A stretch of 41,627 bases of DNA from positions 56,375-98,001 of the forward strand of contig WVZO01000139.1 in the NCBI GenBank assembly GCA_011772425.1, read 5' to 3'. The position numbers and the translations under genes were made by a program. A model generated the notes under the pieces. The model did not search any database. It saw nothing but the letters and a program-made list of their open reading frames with translations, and was not told the DNA's origin. Source of the DNA: Candidatus Aminicenantota bacterium. GTDB taxonomy: Bacteria > Acidobacteriota > Aminicenantia > UBA2199. Shown here piece after piece: positions 18,201 through 25,871 of this stretch. The stretch's first letter is position 1. Every line of letters starts with the position of its first letter.

Positions 18201-19129
18201 ATTTAAAAGGCAGTACCATGTTGAACGGCAAAGAGATTGATTTTCATCTCCGCAATTTCCAGCAGTATACCATGCCCAAAGGTTTTTGTTCTCTCAAGAA
18301 GGCTTTTGCCCATTCCCACAATACTTATTTTTCTTTCCTTGCCCTTCACAATCACCGGGTGCTTACCCATGACAGTATGGTATATGATTCCAGCGATCGT
18401 AAAGCATATAAAAAATATTTTATTTCCAAAGGTAATATACCTATTACCCGGACCTATTGGGAATATCCCGCCCTGGAATTTGCTGAAAAGCTGCTAATGA
18501 ACCAGGGAATCGATCTTCTTCATAATTTAAAGGAGACCGCTTTTGCGCCCGGGATGGTGCGGATGCCCACTGACAGCTTTATGGCCGCTGTCTCACGATT
18601 CCCTGTAAACAATTATAAATCCGCAGATGCAGCTCATTATTCCATTGGTCAGGGCGACCTCCAGGTGACAGCCATGCAAAATGCTATCATGGTTTCCACT
18701 GTCCTGAACCGGGGCATCTTATTTCATCCCTCCCTTATCAAATCCGTTACATTAAAAAAAGGAAACCAGGAAGGAAAAACATTAACCTTTAATCCCGATA
18801 AAAGTAAAAGTCAGGTATTTTCAGCCGCCATTGCCCAACAGGTAAAAGAAGCAATGAGAGAGGTGGTCAACAGTGGCACTGCCGATGAGCTGTTCAAGGA
18901 GTTGAGAAAGGGATGCCGGGTTTACGCTAAAACCGGCACCGCTGAGACCGAGTTTTACCAGGACCATTCACTTTTTGCCGGTTTTGTTACGTTTAAGGAT
19001 GGTACGCCATTGGTTTTTTCAGTTATCGTGCCTCGTTCCGGGACCGGGACCAAAATCGCCGGGAAACTCACTGAAGATATTTTAAAAGCCATCATCGATC
19101 ATGAGAATAAAGAAGGAGGCAAATTTTAG
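15236..19129 (+). CDS. Very large penicillin-binding transpeptidase (class B type)
   Basis: D,D-transpeptidase predicted to crosslink the glycan made by the SEDS partner. One N-terminal membrane anchor (about 6-25) is followed by about 900 extracytoplasmic residues and then the transpeptidase domain. Its three motifs are intact: STIK (S944), SHN (1027-1029) and KTG (1232-1234). No glycosyltransferase 51 motifs are seen. The long ectodomain begins with an FHA-like beta segment (about 45-100). At about 610-720 it contains a sandwich resembling galactose-binding-like domains (FRRQFEL..VRWRVYASGDYMLRVNRKPV..KKGKNTIIV). A coiled-coil stretch at about 820-885 precedes the catalytic domain. Class B PBPs are usually 550-750 residues, so 1297 is exceptional. 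AAAGGAGG lies 4 nt before the ATG. The stop shares its last base with the next gene's GTG. Confidence 0.9.
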   Translation: MKNSFKIFTVIVGLLVILIILRLNSISYPKDIEDNTDVVYLEAFYGYGGLFDIEYRKNRFFLSPQIGSIHVNGNSTTRTTPIEDNDLVTVEDRKFLFSVLPRTTSYREVYRRPLVEVFLNERDSKFVGGWLFTNRQQLLAADREHNRKTLKKMLVEISAEELNKIGLDKQTYDGRLLALRKFEKRVNEGENSSEIADVHDPNRVIEVKSFHMPIIRIRNWKEEKKKPHTLVIIRDGDILKIPYRNSKKRGDALFIKFRIADFRGMPYLSVSYKEEKPAAKARKPGQEIAFLRSMDTGMVYGINKNKKNAFIGSDGLFSFTLAPARLVTKLYVPDRIPEGGIVDLKELLDRNMYYREKNRYYPVTKEFLQKLKKDLRKKNQTGIRRYFEKNRIAWRDVGDYSQLRRFAGAAKSLIRKMENKGIYQVFTREIEKLNHTHHIFGIGLGLGEDRQAIEKVTYKVAGQSWLNALPIWENTPIISGIDTYFWGSMIKDSDEPIQFRIRFKDPPSSIRLIAAADYGYSFDSKKYTSKNFFDGVQTVAFPKGKNELFVNVWNVKRFNKKITTTNFQAEVVLGNPDGTSTVFRSGDQWEASINGVHWTAARVNPPYSLPDPNAGELQSIWYYETWNPVYSGIKFRYFRRQFELEEIPQSVRWRVYASGDYMLRVNRKPVQTREDFKDALKKGKNTIIVMVSRRGFRKRFAASPMFNVQDNRVLLIQKQVHRTSFKEAASLQKALISDKTDTPLAWSSTINGKPQRFYTPPAQTELLSFFGSPAHGIWGLEQVFSRLYRENIIASIQLSINHQWQTIVLAAMKKMLHDNREKELKDPRYKKLTEDLKTTEAQLQQKRALLSRTHPSKRYPIMQAVIQLQDEVDKIRKQINKIKNPFYEAAVILMSPKGEILTAASYPYDEETMKELNPHISQPYRPVENPYLNRSWKWKYNPGSTIKVLDAAVFLYSKDLKDERGNYRFPYLRRLLISASSFKDFPRYDLKGSTMLNGKEIDFHLRNFQQYTMPKGFCSLKKAFAHSHNTYFSFLALHNHRVLTHDSMVYDSSDRKAYKKYFISKGNIPITRTYWEYPALEFAEKLLMNQGIDLLHNLKETAFAPGMVRMPTDSFMAAVSRFPVNNYKSADAAHYSIGQGDLQVTAMQNAIMVSTVLNRGILFHPSLIKSVTLKKGNQEGKTLTFNPDKSKSQVFSAAIAQQVKEAMREVVNSGTADELFKELRKGCRVYAKTGTAETEFYQDHSLFAGFVTFKDGTPLVFSVIVPRSGTGTKIAGKLTEDILKAIIDHENKEGGKF

Positions 19130-19680
19130 TGAGCCGCGAAGATCCACGAAGGAAGAGTTTCTTTTTTTTTAAAGTATTATTAAAATCCGTTGGTGTCTTT
19201 GCGGCTGTTATCCTTGGGATTGCTGTGTTTTCATATCCGTTTCCCGGGAAATGTTATGAATGTCCCATCTTACAAAAACTCAGCGGCTTATTTTTTAACA
19301 TCCTTGGTGTAACTGCTTTCTGTCTTCCCCTGGTTATCCTCATGGCTGTATTTTTTTTAAAGAACGAAAAAGTAAGAAAATACGTGAAGCTCTCGCTAAT
19401 CCTGTGGCTGCCGGTTTTGATTAATCTTGCGTTGGTGCGTGATTTGTTTGAGATTAAAGTTAACTTTGCAGGGATAACAAAGTTAATATTTGATTTTGCT
19501 CGTGACAATCGGATTGATTTTTTATTGATTTTTATCCCCATCCTGGGGATGGACCTTTTGATTCTTCATTTGTTGGGGGTGAATATATTCGGGTTATTCA
19601 AAAAAGTATCCCGGGAAACCGGGAGTTTTTTCACTAACAAAGAAGAACCCACAGAGGACACAAAAAAAAGGGAGCCGTGA
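19129..19680 (+). CDS. Small polytopic membrane protein between PBP and kinase-like genes
   Basis: No family recognised. It has 183 residues with about four hydrophobic helices (approximately 14-33, 49-72, 80-97 and 130-159) and a hydrophilic C-terminal tail. The GTG start overlaps the PBP stop by one base (TAGTG) and has AAGGAGG at proper spacing, so translational coupling is likely. The first ten codons (SREDPRRKS) are written in a copy of dispersed repeat R1. The 3' end, including the stop, also resembles R1 (GAGCCGTGAAGG). It probably assembles with the SEDS-PBP pair or regulates it; this is inferred from position only. Confidence 0.65.
   Translation: MSREDPRRKSFFFFKVLLKSVGVFAAVILGIAVFSYPFPGKCYECPILQKLSGLFFNILGVTAFCLPLVILMAVFFLKNEKVRKYVKLSLILWLPVLINLALVRDLFEIKVNFAGITKLIFDFARDNRIDFLLIFIPILGMDLLILHLLGVNIFGLFKKVSRETGSFFTNKEEPTEDTKKREP
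19132..19157 (-). repeat. Repeat R1 overlapping the start of the small membrane gene
   Basis: AGCCGCGAAGATCCACGAAG lies immediately after the PBP stop, with its AGCC end facing the PBP gene. It is translated as the N-terminus of the next gene. Confidence 0.65.
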
Positions 19681-19701
19681 AGGCACTCTCTCATCTTCCT
19701 C

Positions 19702-19740
19702 TCTTTCTTCGTGTATCTTCGTGTACCTTCGTGGCTAAAA
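19702..19740 (+). repeat. Repeat R1, upstream of the kinase-like gene
   Basis: Three CTTCGTG units at 10-nt spacing end in GGCTAAAA, pointing at the kinase-like start. It forms an inverted pair with the copy at 22475. Confidence 0.75.
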
Positions 19741-19790
19741 CAAATCCCTTGCAAATTTCTTATTTTTGGTTTAGAATGGAGAAAATGAAA

Positions 19791-22457
19791 ATGCGGTTAA
19801 AACAGAAAAAATCCATCACCAGGGAGCTTCACCTTTCCCCAATCTCCTTGAAGGAATTCTATGAAAAAGTTAGAAACCAGGAATTCGAGCACGATATAAA
19901 ACTCTTGAAAGAAGAAAAAGGTAGAAAAAGGGAAGTGTTTGAAATATTAACCGTTCTGGGAAAAGGCAGAACCACGTTTACATTTTTGAGCCTGTACAAT
20001 AAAAAACTCACTGCCCTGAGGATGGGTTATGATGATGAAGATTTTACGGGTAAGTTTGACAGTGTGATCGAACTAATGGGAGAAGATTATAAACAATCTT
20101 TCTTGGATGTCCTCTATCCCTCCATGCCTGTTCAACGTCTTTATTACGGAAGTCTAAAAAGAAAGAAAGAAATATTGTTTGATAAAACAGTTTATGTCAG
20201 TTTCTGGGAGAAAGCCGATGCCCTTTTGGAAAATAAGCTGGATGAAGGTTTTGAAAAAAAATTCAAATGGTTCCGGGAGTTTTTAAAAGGGTTGAGTATT
20301 ATTCATGCAAAAAACCGCGCTCACTTCGATATTAAACTGGAAAATTTATTCCTGGTGGATAACCGGTTAAAAATCGGTGATTTCGAATTTTATTGGAAAG
20401 TAAAGGATTTCATTAAAGCGAAAGAATACCTGTATTGTGGATCCATTGGCTATATTGCGCCGGAAATGTTTTACGACAGGGAAAACATTACATCAAAAGT
20501 GGATATTTTTTCAGCAGGAGTTGCCTTTGCCCGGCTGTTCACCGGGGAATCGTATCAAAATATTAAATTAAATTTAGAAGACAGCCGGCAGCTAAAGGAA
20601 ATATTAAAAAAATGTGAAAGCCTGGATCATTTTGACAGCACTCATATGGCTGAGATCAAAGAAAGCTTGTGCTATTCATTCTTTTATCGGCGATTGGTTA
20701 TGGATAGAATTGAAAAAGAAAGTCTTAATGCCTCTGAGAGGTTCCTCTATGAAGAAATTCTCCTGGATATGATGAGTCCAGACCCGGTCCACAGGCCTGA
20801 TGTTCAAGAGATCATCGATAAGCTTGAAAACAAAGCGCTGCCAGGGAAAGAAATCGCCAAAACCGTCGAGGAAATAGAAATCACTGCACCCAAAATTCCT
20901 AGAGGATTGTGGTTCCTGGTGGGCTTCCTGGTGGTTCTGACTGTAGGTGCATTTTTATATTTTTTTGTGTTTAATAGGGGCAGTCCTGCCAAACCCTCAC
21001 CATCTCCCGGCACGGATGCAAAAAAGGCAAAGGTGATAAAACCATCAATTGAAAAGAAGAAAACGGCACCGAAGCGGAAAAGAACAGGTAAAAAAATAAC
21101 AAAAAGGCCTACTCAGAAAAAAATCGAGCCTGTTAGAACCGTTGAACCGCCTAAAATAACCAAACCGGAAATCTCGCCGGAAGAAAAAGAAAGGTTGAGG
21201 AACCAGGTGAAGTATGATGCCTACCTGGATATTGCTAAAGACCTGGTAAAAAGAAACGAGTACAAAGAAGCGCTGGATATGATTGGCCGGGCCAGGGAAA
21301 TCAAAGAAACCCCTGAGTTGTTGGAATTGGAGCAGACCATTACACAATTAATGGAAGCGGAGGTGCAGGATGGTTATAAAAAATTCTACAAGGAAGCGCA
21401 GCGTTTTTACGAGCGTGGGGATTATAAAGAAGCTTTAAGGAATATAGAAATTGCCAGAAAAATAAGAAATACTCCCCAATTAGACACACTGGAACTCCAG
21501 GCAAAACGTAAGATCAGGGAAAGGGAGGAAGAGTATGAAAAGGGTTTGGCCCTGGTTGCCGAGAATATAGTCAGTGAAGATTACACGAACGCAAAAGAAC
21601 TCATCAACGCTTTGAAAAAAATAAAGACAGATGATAGACTTTTACAATTGGAAAAAGATGTGGAAAGGAAGTTGTCAATGGCAGTCCAACAGCGGCAGGA
21701 AGAGGAAAGAGAGTTTATAGAGCATTTGCAAAAGGCACAAGAGTACATGGAAAATGAGGAGTATGAAAAAGCAGAAGAGGAAATAAAAAAAGCCGGGAAG
21801 ATTAAAAACAATGAGCTGCTTAATCGGCTGGAAGAGAAATTGAAAGATTTACAGGAAAAAACGCAGCGTGACTATGAAAAATATTATAAATGGGCCAGGC
21901 TTTATTTCGACCATGGGCTCCTGGAAAAAGCCAAACATTACCTGGAGCTGGCCAAGAATATCTACCGTTCCCACGAGCTGGTCGTATTGGAAATGGAAAT
22001 AGAAGAGAAAATCAGGGAGCAAGAACGGGAACAAGCTGCGGAAAAAGCTGATGATGAAGCCTATTTCAATGCCGTTCGCGGTGGGGAGGTGTGGGACCTG
22101 GATGAGTATCTTCGTAAGTATCCTCATGGCCGGCATGCAGGGGAAGTCAAATTAAGGTTGGATCAGATGCTTGAGCGTGTAATCCCCGGGGTGCAAGAGC
22201 CCCGGTTGATAAAAAAAGTTGAGCCGGTTTATCGCAGGAGGGCGGGGAGAAAGAAGATTTCCGGTATTGTTAAGCTTGAGGTAGTCATTGATAAGTATGG
22301 GAATGTGAAAGAGGTGGAAGTCATAGAAGGTCATTGGACGCTGCGTTATGCGGCGAAGAAAGCGGTAAAGCAGTGGAAATATGAGCCTGTGATTATAGGG
22401 GGGGAGCCGCGGAGGGTTTGGTTTCGGGTTGAGGTGGTATTTGGTGAGCAGCAGTAA
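19791..22457 (+). CDS. Kinase-like/TPR-like/TonB C-terminal fusion membrane protein
   Basis: An 888-residue protein. The Ser/Thr kinase-like domain (about 50-350) keeps the catalytic-loop shape HFDIKLEN (D180, K182, N185) and APE (223-225). It has GKGRTTF instead of a full glycine loop, Arg77 (TALRM) where VAIK has Lys, and DFE (197-199) for DFG, so it is probably a weak kinase or pseudokinase. A single membrane helix (about 372-394) and a basic linker follow. Five TPR-like helical repeats of about 65 residues (for example RNEYKEALDMIGRAREIK) come next. A TonB-type C-terminal domain ends the protein (GIVKLEVVIDKYGNVKEVEV..LRYAAKKAVKQWKYEP). It would link cytoplasmic sensing to the periplasm or outer membrane. 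ATG 19791 has GGAG 9 nt upstream. ATGs at 19776 and 19785, and a GTG at 19677 overlapping the previous stop as GTGA, are alternatives. Confidence 0.8.
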   Translation: MRLKQKKSITRELHLSPISLKEFYEKVRNQEFEHDIKLLKEEKGRKREVFEILTVLGKGRTTFTFLSLYNKKLTALRMGYDDEDFTGKFDSVIELMGEDYKQSFLDVLYPSMPVQRLYYGSLKRKKEILFDKTVYVSFWEKADALLENKLDEGFEKKFKWFREFLKGLSIIHAKNRAHFDIKLENLFLVDNRLKIGDFEFYWKVKDFIKAKEYLYCGSIGYIAPEMFYDRENITSKVDIFSAGVAFARLFTGESYQNIKLNLEDSRQLKEILKKCESLDHFDSTHMAEIKESLCYSFFYRRLVMDRIEKESLNASERFLYEEILLDMMSPDPVHRPDVQEIIDKLENKALPGKEIAKTVEEIEITAPKIPRGLWFLVGFLVVLTVGAFLYFFVFNRGSPAKPSPSPGTDAKKAKVIKPSIEKKKTAPKRKRTGKKITKRPTQKKIEPVRTVEPPKITKPEISPEEKERLRNQVKYDAYLDIAKDLVKRNEYKEALDMIGRAREIKETPELLELEQTITQLMEAEVQDGYKKFYKEAQRFYERGDYKEALRNIEIARKIRNTPQLDTLELQAKRKIREREEEYEKGLALVAENIVSEDYTNAKELINALKKIKTDDRLLQLEKDVERKLSMAVQQRQEEEREFIEHLQKAQEYMENEEYEKAEEEIKKAGKIKNNELLNRLEEKLKDLQEKTQRDYEKYYKWARLYFDHGLLEKAKHYLELAKNIYRSHELVVLEMEIEEKIREQEREQAAEKADDEAYFNAVRGGEVWDLDEYLRKYPHGRHAGEVKLRLDQMLERVIPGVQEPRLIKKVEPVYRRRAGRKKISGIVKLEVVIDKYGNVKEVEVIEGHWTLRYAAKKAVKQWKYEPVIIGGEPRRVWFRVEVVFGEQQ

Positions 22458-22474
22458 GATTAGCTTTAATTTTT

Positions 22475-22540
22475 TTAGCCGCGAAATGCATTTACAATGC
22501 GGTAAAAAGCACGAAGGAACACGAAGAGAGGAAGATGAGA
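22475..22540 (-). repeat. Repeat R1, long variant, after the kinase-like gene
   Basis: TTTTAGCCGCGAAATGCATT, then TACAATGCGGTA and CACGAAGG units. It is the inverted long form with the GCATT-TAC-AATGC palindrome, starting 18 nt after the stop. The rest of 22541-22698 holds simple GGGATTTG repeats and no gene. Confidence 0.75.
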
Positions 22541-22698
22541 ATTAAGAAAGTCAGAAGATTAGAGGTTTCGTTTGTTATTTGGGATTTGGGATTTGGAATT
22601 TTTTTTCTTTTCTCCCTGCTCCCTGTGCCCTGACTAAATTTTTATTTTTAGGGTTTATAAAAAAAAGGTTTTATGATAAAATTGAAGCGGAGGTAAAA

Positions 22699-22938
22699 AT
22701 GACACGGGTAATCCTGGATATAAAAAATGATGAAAAAGGAAAGTATCTGTTGGACTTTCTAAAACAGATCGATTTCCTGGAAATAAAGGAAAACGTCCCT
22801 GTAACAGGCAGCCAGGGGAGTAAGGAAAGCCTTGAAGAAGTACTTCTTAATGCACCGGTTTTAAGCGAAGAAGAAATCCAAAACATTGAGAATGTTGTTG
22901 GAAAGGAGTCCAGGAATTGGGAAATAGACGAGTTTTAG
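22699..22938 (+). CDS. Small acidic protein, antitoxin-like in style
   Basis: A 79-residue soluble protein starting MTRVILDIKNDEKGKYLLDF. It is rich in Glu and Lys, with a predicted beta strand then helices and an acidic tail. It resembles small uncharacterised proteins often found next to PIN or RelE-type toxins, but no toxin gene is adjacent, so the role is open. The ATG at 22699 has GCGGAGG 6 nt upstream; an upstream ATG would only add repeat-like sequence. A strong hairpin begins 9 nt after the stop. Confidence 0.65.
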   Translation: MTRVILDIKNDEKGKYLLDFLKQIDFLEIKENVPVTGSQGSKESLEEVLLNAPVLSEEEIQNIENVVGKESRNWEIDEF

Positions 22939-22947
22939 TGGACACTT

Positions 22948-22992
22948 CCTCCGGGTAGTGCCAGCAGTTACCCACTGGCACTACCCGGAGGG
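22948..22992 (+). terminator. Perfect 17-bp hairpin after the small acidic gene
   Basis: CCTCCGGGTAGTGCCAG (22948-22964) pairs without mismatch with CTGGCACTACCCGGAGG (22976-22992) across an 11-nt loop. No U-tract follows, so it may block exonucleases or end transcription in a factor-assisted way rather than as a classic intrinsic terminator. It may also be a palindromic repeat unit. Confidence 0.55.
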
Positions 22993-23008
22993 CTTAAAGG
23001 AAAAAACA

Positions 23009-23037
23009 TTGAAGTTTTCTTACTTTCGTGGTATATT
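23009..23037 (+). promoter_or_regulatory. Predicted promoter of the GT-C-like gene
   Basis: TTGAAG (23009-23014), 17 nt, TATATT (23032-23037), about 54 bp before the start codon. Confidence 0.45.
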
Positions 23038-23091
23038 ACACCTTAATCATAAACAATGAAGTTTGAAAAAACTGGGAGATAGAGGTTTAAG

Positions 23092-24894
23092 ATGTATTTA
23101 TTAGGATTATTGTCCATCATGCAAATGGTGTTTATCCCGGGATTTATTGTGCTGAAATTTTTCCGATTTCACTTAGAAAGTAAAATTCAAACATTAGTTT
23201 ATAGTTTTGGGCTGAGCCTGCTTATCAATTACCTATTGGTCTACGTTTTGACAGTTGCTAAAATTTATAAACCCGCTGCGATTTATACTATTTTCCTGAT
23301 AGAAATACTGCTGCTGGTTTATTACCTGAAAAAATCAACTCAATTTCGTATAAATTTTGCCGTCAAAGACCCGGCAGATCAATTTTCAAGTTTTCTCAAG
23401 TCCAATTCGGTATATTATAATATATTGCTGTTGGTGTCTTTTATATTTATTATCTTATATTTTTCTTATTTTTTCTCAAGCTTTGGATCGGTATTTACCA
23501 AGTGGGATGCGATGGTTTCATGGAATCGCTGGGCGACCTCGTGGGCCGCGAATCAATTACCTACTCTTACCTTTCGTTACCCCCAATTGATTCCTGCTAA
23601 CTGGTCCATCACTTATGTGATGATTCAAAATGCCAACGTCCAATTATTTGCCAAATCCATCATGTCACTTTTCCCCATTGCCACGCTTTTTTTATTTATG
23701 GACCTTGCATTGAGAAAAAAAGATTTAACTTATTTAGTGGCATTAATCGCTTACGGCAGTATAATCAGGGCCATTTTCACCCCCGGTTTGATTGTGGATG
23801 GATATGTGGATATTGCTATTACATTTTTTGCTTTTTTGGCATTTTATGTCTGTTATTCTAATGAAGTGAGTGAAAAAAATATACTCTTAGGGATTATTTT
23901 CGCTTGTGCGTCAGCAGTGACAAAACAAGCCGGCATTTATATTCTCGCGGTTATGATTGCCTGGAGTTTATGGACCCTTTTTAAAAACAGGAAAAATTTG
24001 TCCTTAAAAAAAATATCCCGGATAATTGTATCCATGACAGTGATTGTTATTGCCATTTTTCTTTCGTGGTATATTTATATATCCATTCTAATCGATAAAA
24101 AGATTGAAGTTTCCGAGAAGGGGGGAATTTCATTTGCCATGAATTCGGTCCACGGCGATAGAAACCTGGGCCAACGACTTATCTACAGCTTTGAAAGATT
24201 GGTGCAAGAAGGTGATTTCAATACCGGTCTTGTTTTTGGTCTTTTATTGTTTTTCCTGGCTTTTAGTCTATTTCATAAAAAATCAAGAAAAATTACGCTG
24301 TTGATTGTTATCCCCTTTACATTGATATGGGGATTCTTTTTTAGTTATGATAATAGAAATTTAGCTTTAGCTTTTCCCTTCATTGCCCTTTCCTGCGCTT
24401 ACGGATTGATGGTTTTTTTCGATAAACTCATTGTAAAGACCCGGCACCAAAGGCAATACAAATTTTCGTTGTTGTATTTATCGGTTCTAATCGTTTCGGT
24501 CACTGTTTTTTTGAATTTCACTATATATAGTAAAAAAAATCTCACTCAAAATCAGCATGAGCAAAAAACACAAATCGGTGTCCCCCAGTTAAATAAATTC
24601 CTTTATAATTACGAAGCCACTCATGGATTTAAAGGAAAGATATTTTCGGCCTATCAATACCTGGCTGTTCTCCCGGAGTTGAAGCATTTATATGTTCCTC
24701 TCCCTTATTATGAGAAGATAACGGTCAAAAAACATATTAACGGCATTTTGAAAATGAAGGATATCCATTATTTTTTGACCCTTAAACGCAGGATCGAACC
24801 TGATGCCCAGGAATTAATTAACAAAAAAATAAAAAAAGGAGAGTACATACCGATATTTAGTTTTAAAGGGTATCAACTTTTTAAAATCAGGTGA
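23092..24894 (+). CDS. Polytopic membrane protein, probable GT-C-fold glycosyltransferase
   Basis: A 600-residue protein with about twelve membrane helices and a soluble C-terminal region (about 490-600). The first large loop carries KWDAMVSWNRWA. A WD-type acidic loop at this place is common in lipid-linked-sugar glycosyltransferases of the GT-C class (ArnT/PMT and O-antigen-related enzymes). YDNRNLALAFPF late in the membrane part fits the conserved R-x-L-x-x-P-like segment of that class. The sugar and acceptor are unknown. AGAGG lies 8 nt before the ATG. It is monocistronic as far as visible, with its own predicted promoter. Confidence 0.6.
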   Translation: MYLLGLLSIMQMVFIPGFIVLKFFRFHLESKIQTLVYSFGLSLLINYLLVYVLTVAKIYKPAAIYTIFLIEILLLVYYLKKSTQFRINFAVKDPADQFSSFLKSNSVYYNILLLVSFIFIILYFSYFFSSFGSVFTKWDAMVSWNRWATSWAANQLPTLTFRYPQLIPANWSITYVMIQNANVQLFAKSIMSLFPIATLFLFMDLALRKKDLTYLVALIAYGSIIRAIFTPGLIVDGYVDIAITFFAFLAFYVCYSNEVSEKNILLGIIFACASAVTKQAGIYILAVMIAWSLWTLFKNRKNLSLKKISRIIVSMTVIVIAIFLSWYIYISILIDKKIEVSEKGGISFAMNSVHGDRNLGQRLIYSFERLVQEGDFNTGLVFGLLLFFLAFSLFHKKSRKITLLIVIPFTLIWGFFFSYDNRNLALAFPFIALSCAYGLMVFFDKLIVKTRHQRQYKFSLLYLSVLIVSVTVFLNFTIYSKKNLTQNQHEQKTQIGVPQLNKFLYNYEATHGFKGKIFSAYQYLAVLPELKHLYVPLPYYEKITVKKHINGILKMKDIHYFLTLKRRIEPDAQELINKKIKKGEYIPIFSFKGYQLFKIR

Positions 24895-25010
24895 CCCCCC
24901 GGCAAGGGGAGAATTATTTTTTTTCTCCTCAACCTTAGCCTCAACCTCAACCTCGCTCCGGGTAGGATGGATTCTTTGCCTGCCCCCTTTGCCTTCAAAA
25001 AAAAGAAACA

Positions 25011-25039
25011 CTCCTTCGTTTCGTGCATCTTCGCGGCTA
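25011..25039 (+). repeat. Repeat R1 at the 3' end of the DinB-like gene
   Basis: CTCCTTCGTTTCGTGCATCT then TCGCGGCTA, with the GGCTA end three bases from the stop codon of the minus-strand gene. It is paired with the copy at 25872. Bases 24895-25010 hold a low-complexity CCTCAACCT tract and no gene. Confidence 0.65.
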
Positions 25040-25042
25040 TTT

Positions 25043-25537
25043 TCAGGGCATTCCATACAGGTGACCGGTATTTAATTCTTCACCTGAGAGCTTCAACCAG
25101 GTAAACAACTGCATTCGATGATTGGATAGATGTTCCATGGCTTGCATCATGTATTCCACGATAGTCATTGGGAACGGCATCCAGGGTACATTGATCTTAT
25201 TCTGATTAAATTCGCCATCGGTGATTTTCTCCATTTCTTGTTTTAAGAGTTCCCAGTCCTGGTCGATTTCCTTAAGCGCTTCTGCAGCGGAATTGGATTT
25301 TGGCATTTTTTCCGCTGGCGGAAGCATTTCTCCTTCCGGGATTTCCGGCCAGGAATTGTTGATTCCCATGGAAAGACTGGCTCCCAGACATGTTGCTAAA
25401 TGTTTTAACACCTGGGCAATGGTCATGAGACCATCTTTTGGTTTGAAATCCAGCTTATTTTCCGGGGTTAATTGGATTAAAACGTGGGCTGCCTTATAAA
25501 TCCCTTCTGTAAATTTAAGATATTCATTCCTTGTCAT
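25043..25537 (-). CDS. DinB-family four-helix-bundle protein
   Basis: The 164-residue length is typical of DinB/YfiT-like putative metal-dependent enzymes. The three His of the family metal site are visible: H46 in VLKHLA, and H136 and H140 in EHLSNHRMQLF. Members are often thiol-transferases or of unknown function; nothing here fixes the substrate. AAGGAGGT precedes the ATG. The gene follows the kinase remnant by 22 bp on the same strand, and the two are bracketed by inverted R1 copies. Confidence 0.85.
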   Translation of the reverse strand: MTRNEYLKFTEGIYKAAHVLIQLTPENKLDFKPKDGLMTIAQVLKHLATCLGASLSMGINNSWPEIPEGEMLPPAEKMPKSNSAAEALKEIDQDWELLKQEMEKITDGEFNQNKINVPWMPFPMTIVEYMMQAMEHLSNHRMQLFTWLKLSGEELNTGHLYGMP

Positions 25538-25559
25538 GGTTATTTTACCTCCTTTTTTC

Positions 25560-25802
25560 TTAAAAATTACGCAGGTAAGGGTCGAAAAGATATTTTAAAT
25601 TTCGATTGATTTCGATCCCTTTTACAAGAAAAGCGCTGGCCTCTTTTTCATCCGCCAGGCGTGTTTTTTTATCCGGTGCGATATAACGGTTTAAATTGGG
25701 GTCAAAGGCTTTATATACATCTCCCATACCACCGGTTCCCACACGTGAAACCAGCTTAAAACGTCCCCAGGTTTTGGGTTTTGCTTCTTGTTCTTGAGCC
25801 AT
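25560..25802 (-). pseudogene. Internally deleted Ser/Thr kinase gene remnant
   Basis: The 80-codon frame begins like a bacterial Pkn2-type kinase: GRFKLVSRVGTGGMGDVYKA, with an intact glycine-rich loop. After NRYIA the expected VAIK/ALKIL strand is replaced by a Lys/Glu-rich tail (DEKEASAFLVKG...LKYLFDPYLRNF) that resembles the end of a TPR region. The best reading is an in-frame deletion that joined the first 35 residues of a kinase to its last 45. Without the catalytic core it cannot phosphorylate. The ribosome site is weak. Confidence 0.6.
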
Positions 25803-25871
25803 GGCATTATTTTAAAGAAAAAAAAAACGTTTTTCAAGTATAATTATCATAAATTCACCACTATTTTATAT

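Noticed and set aside
23025..24075. 15-mer CTTTCGTGGTATATT occurring before and inside the GT-C-like gene
   Set aside because: One or two chance 15-mer matches are expected in a window of this size, and the surrounding bases do not align.
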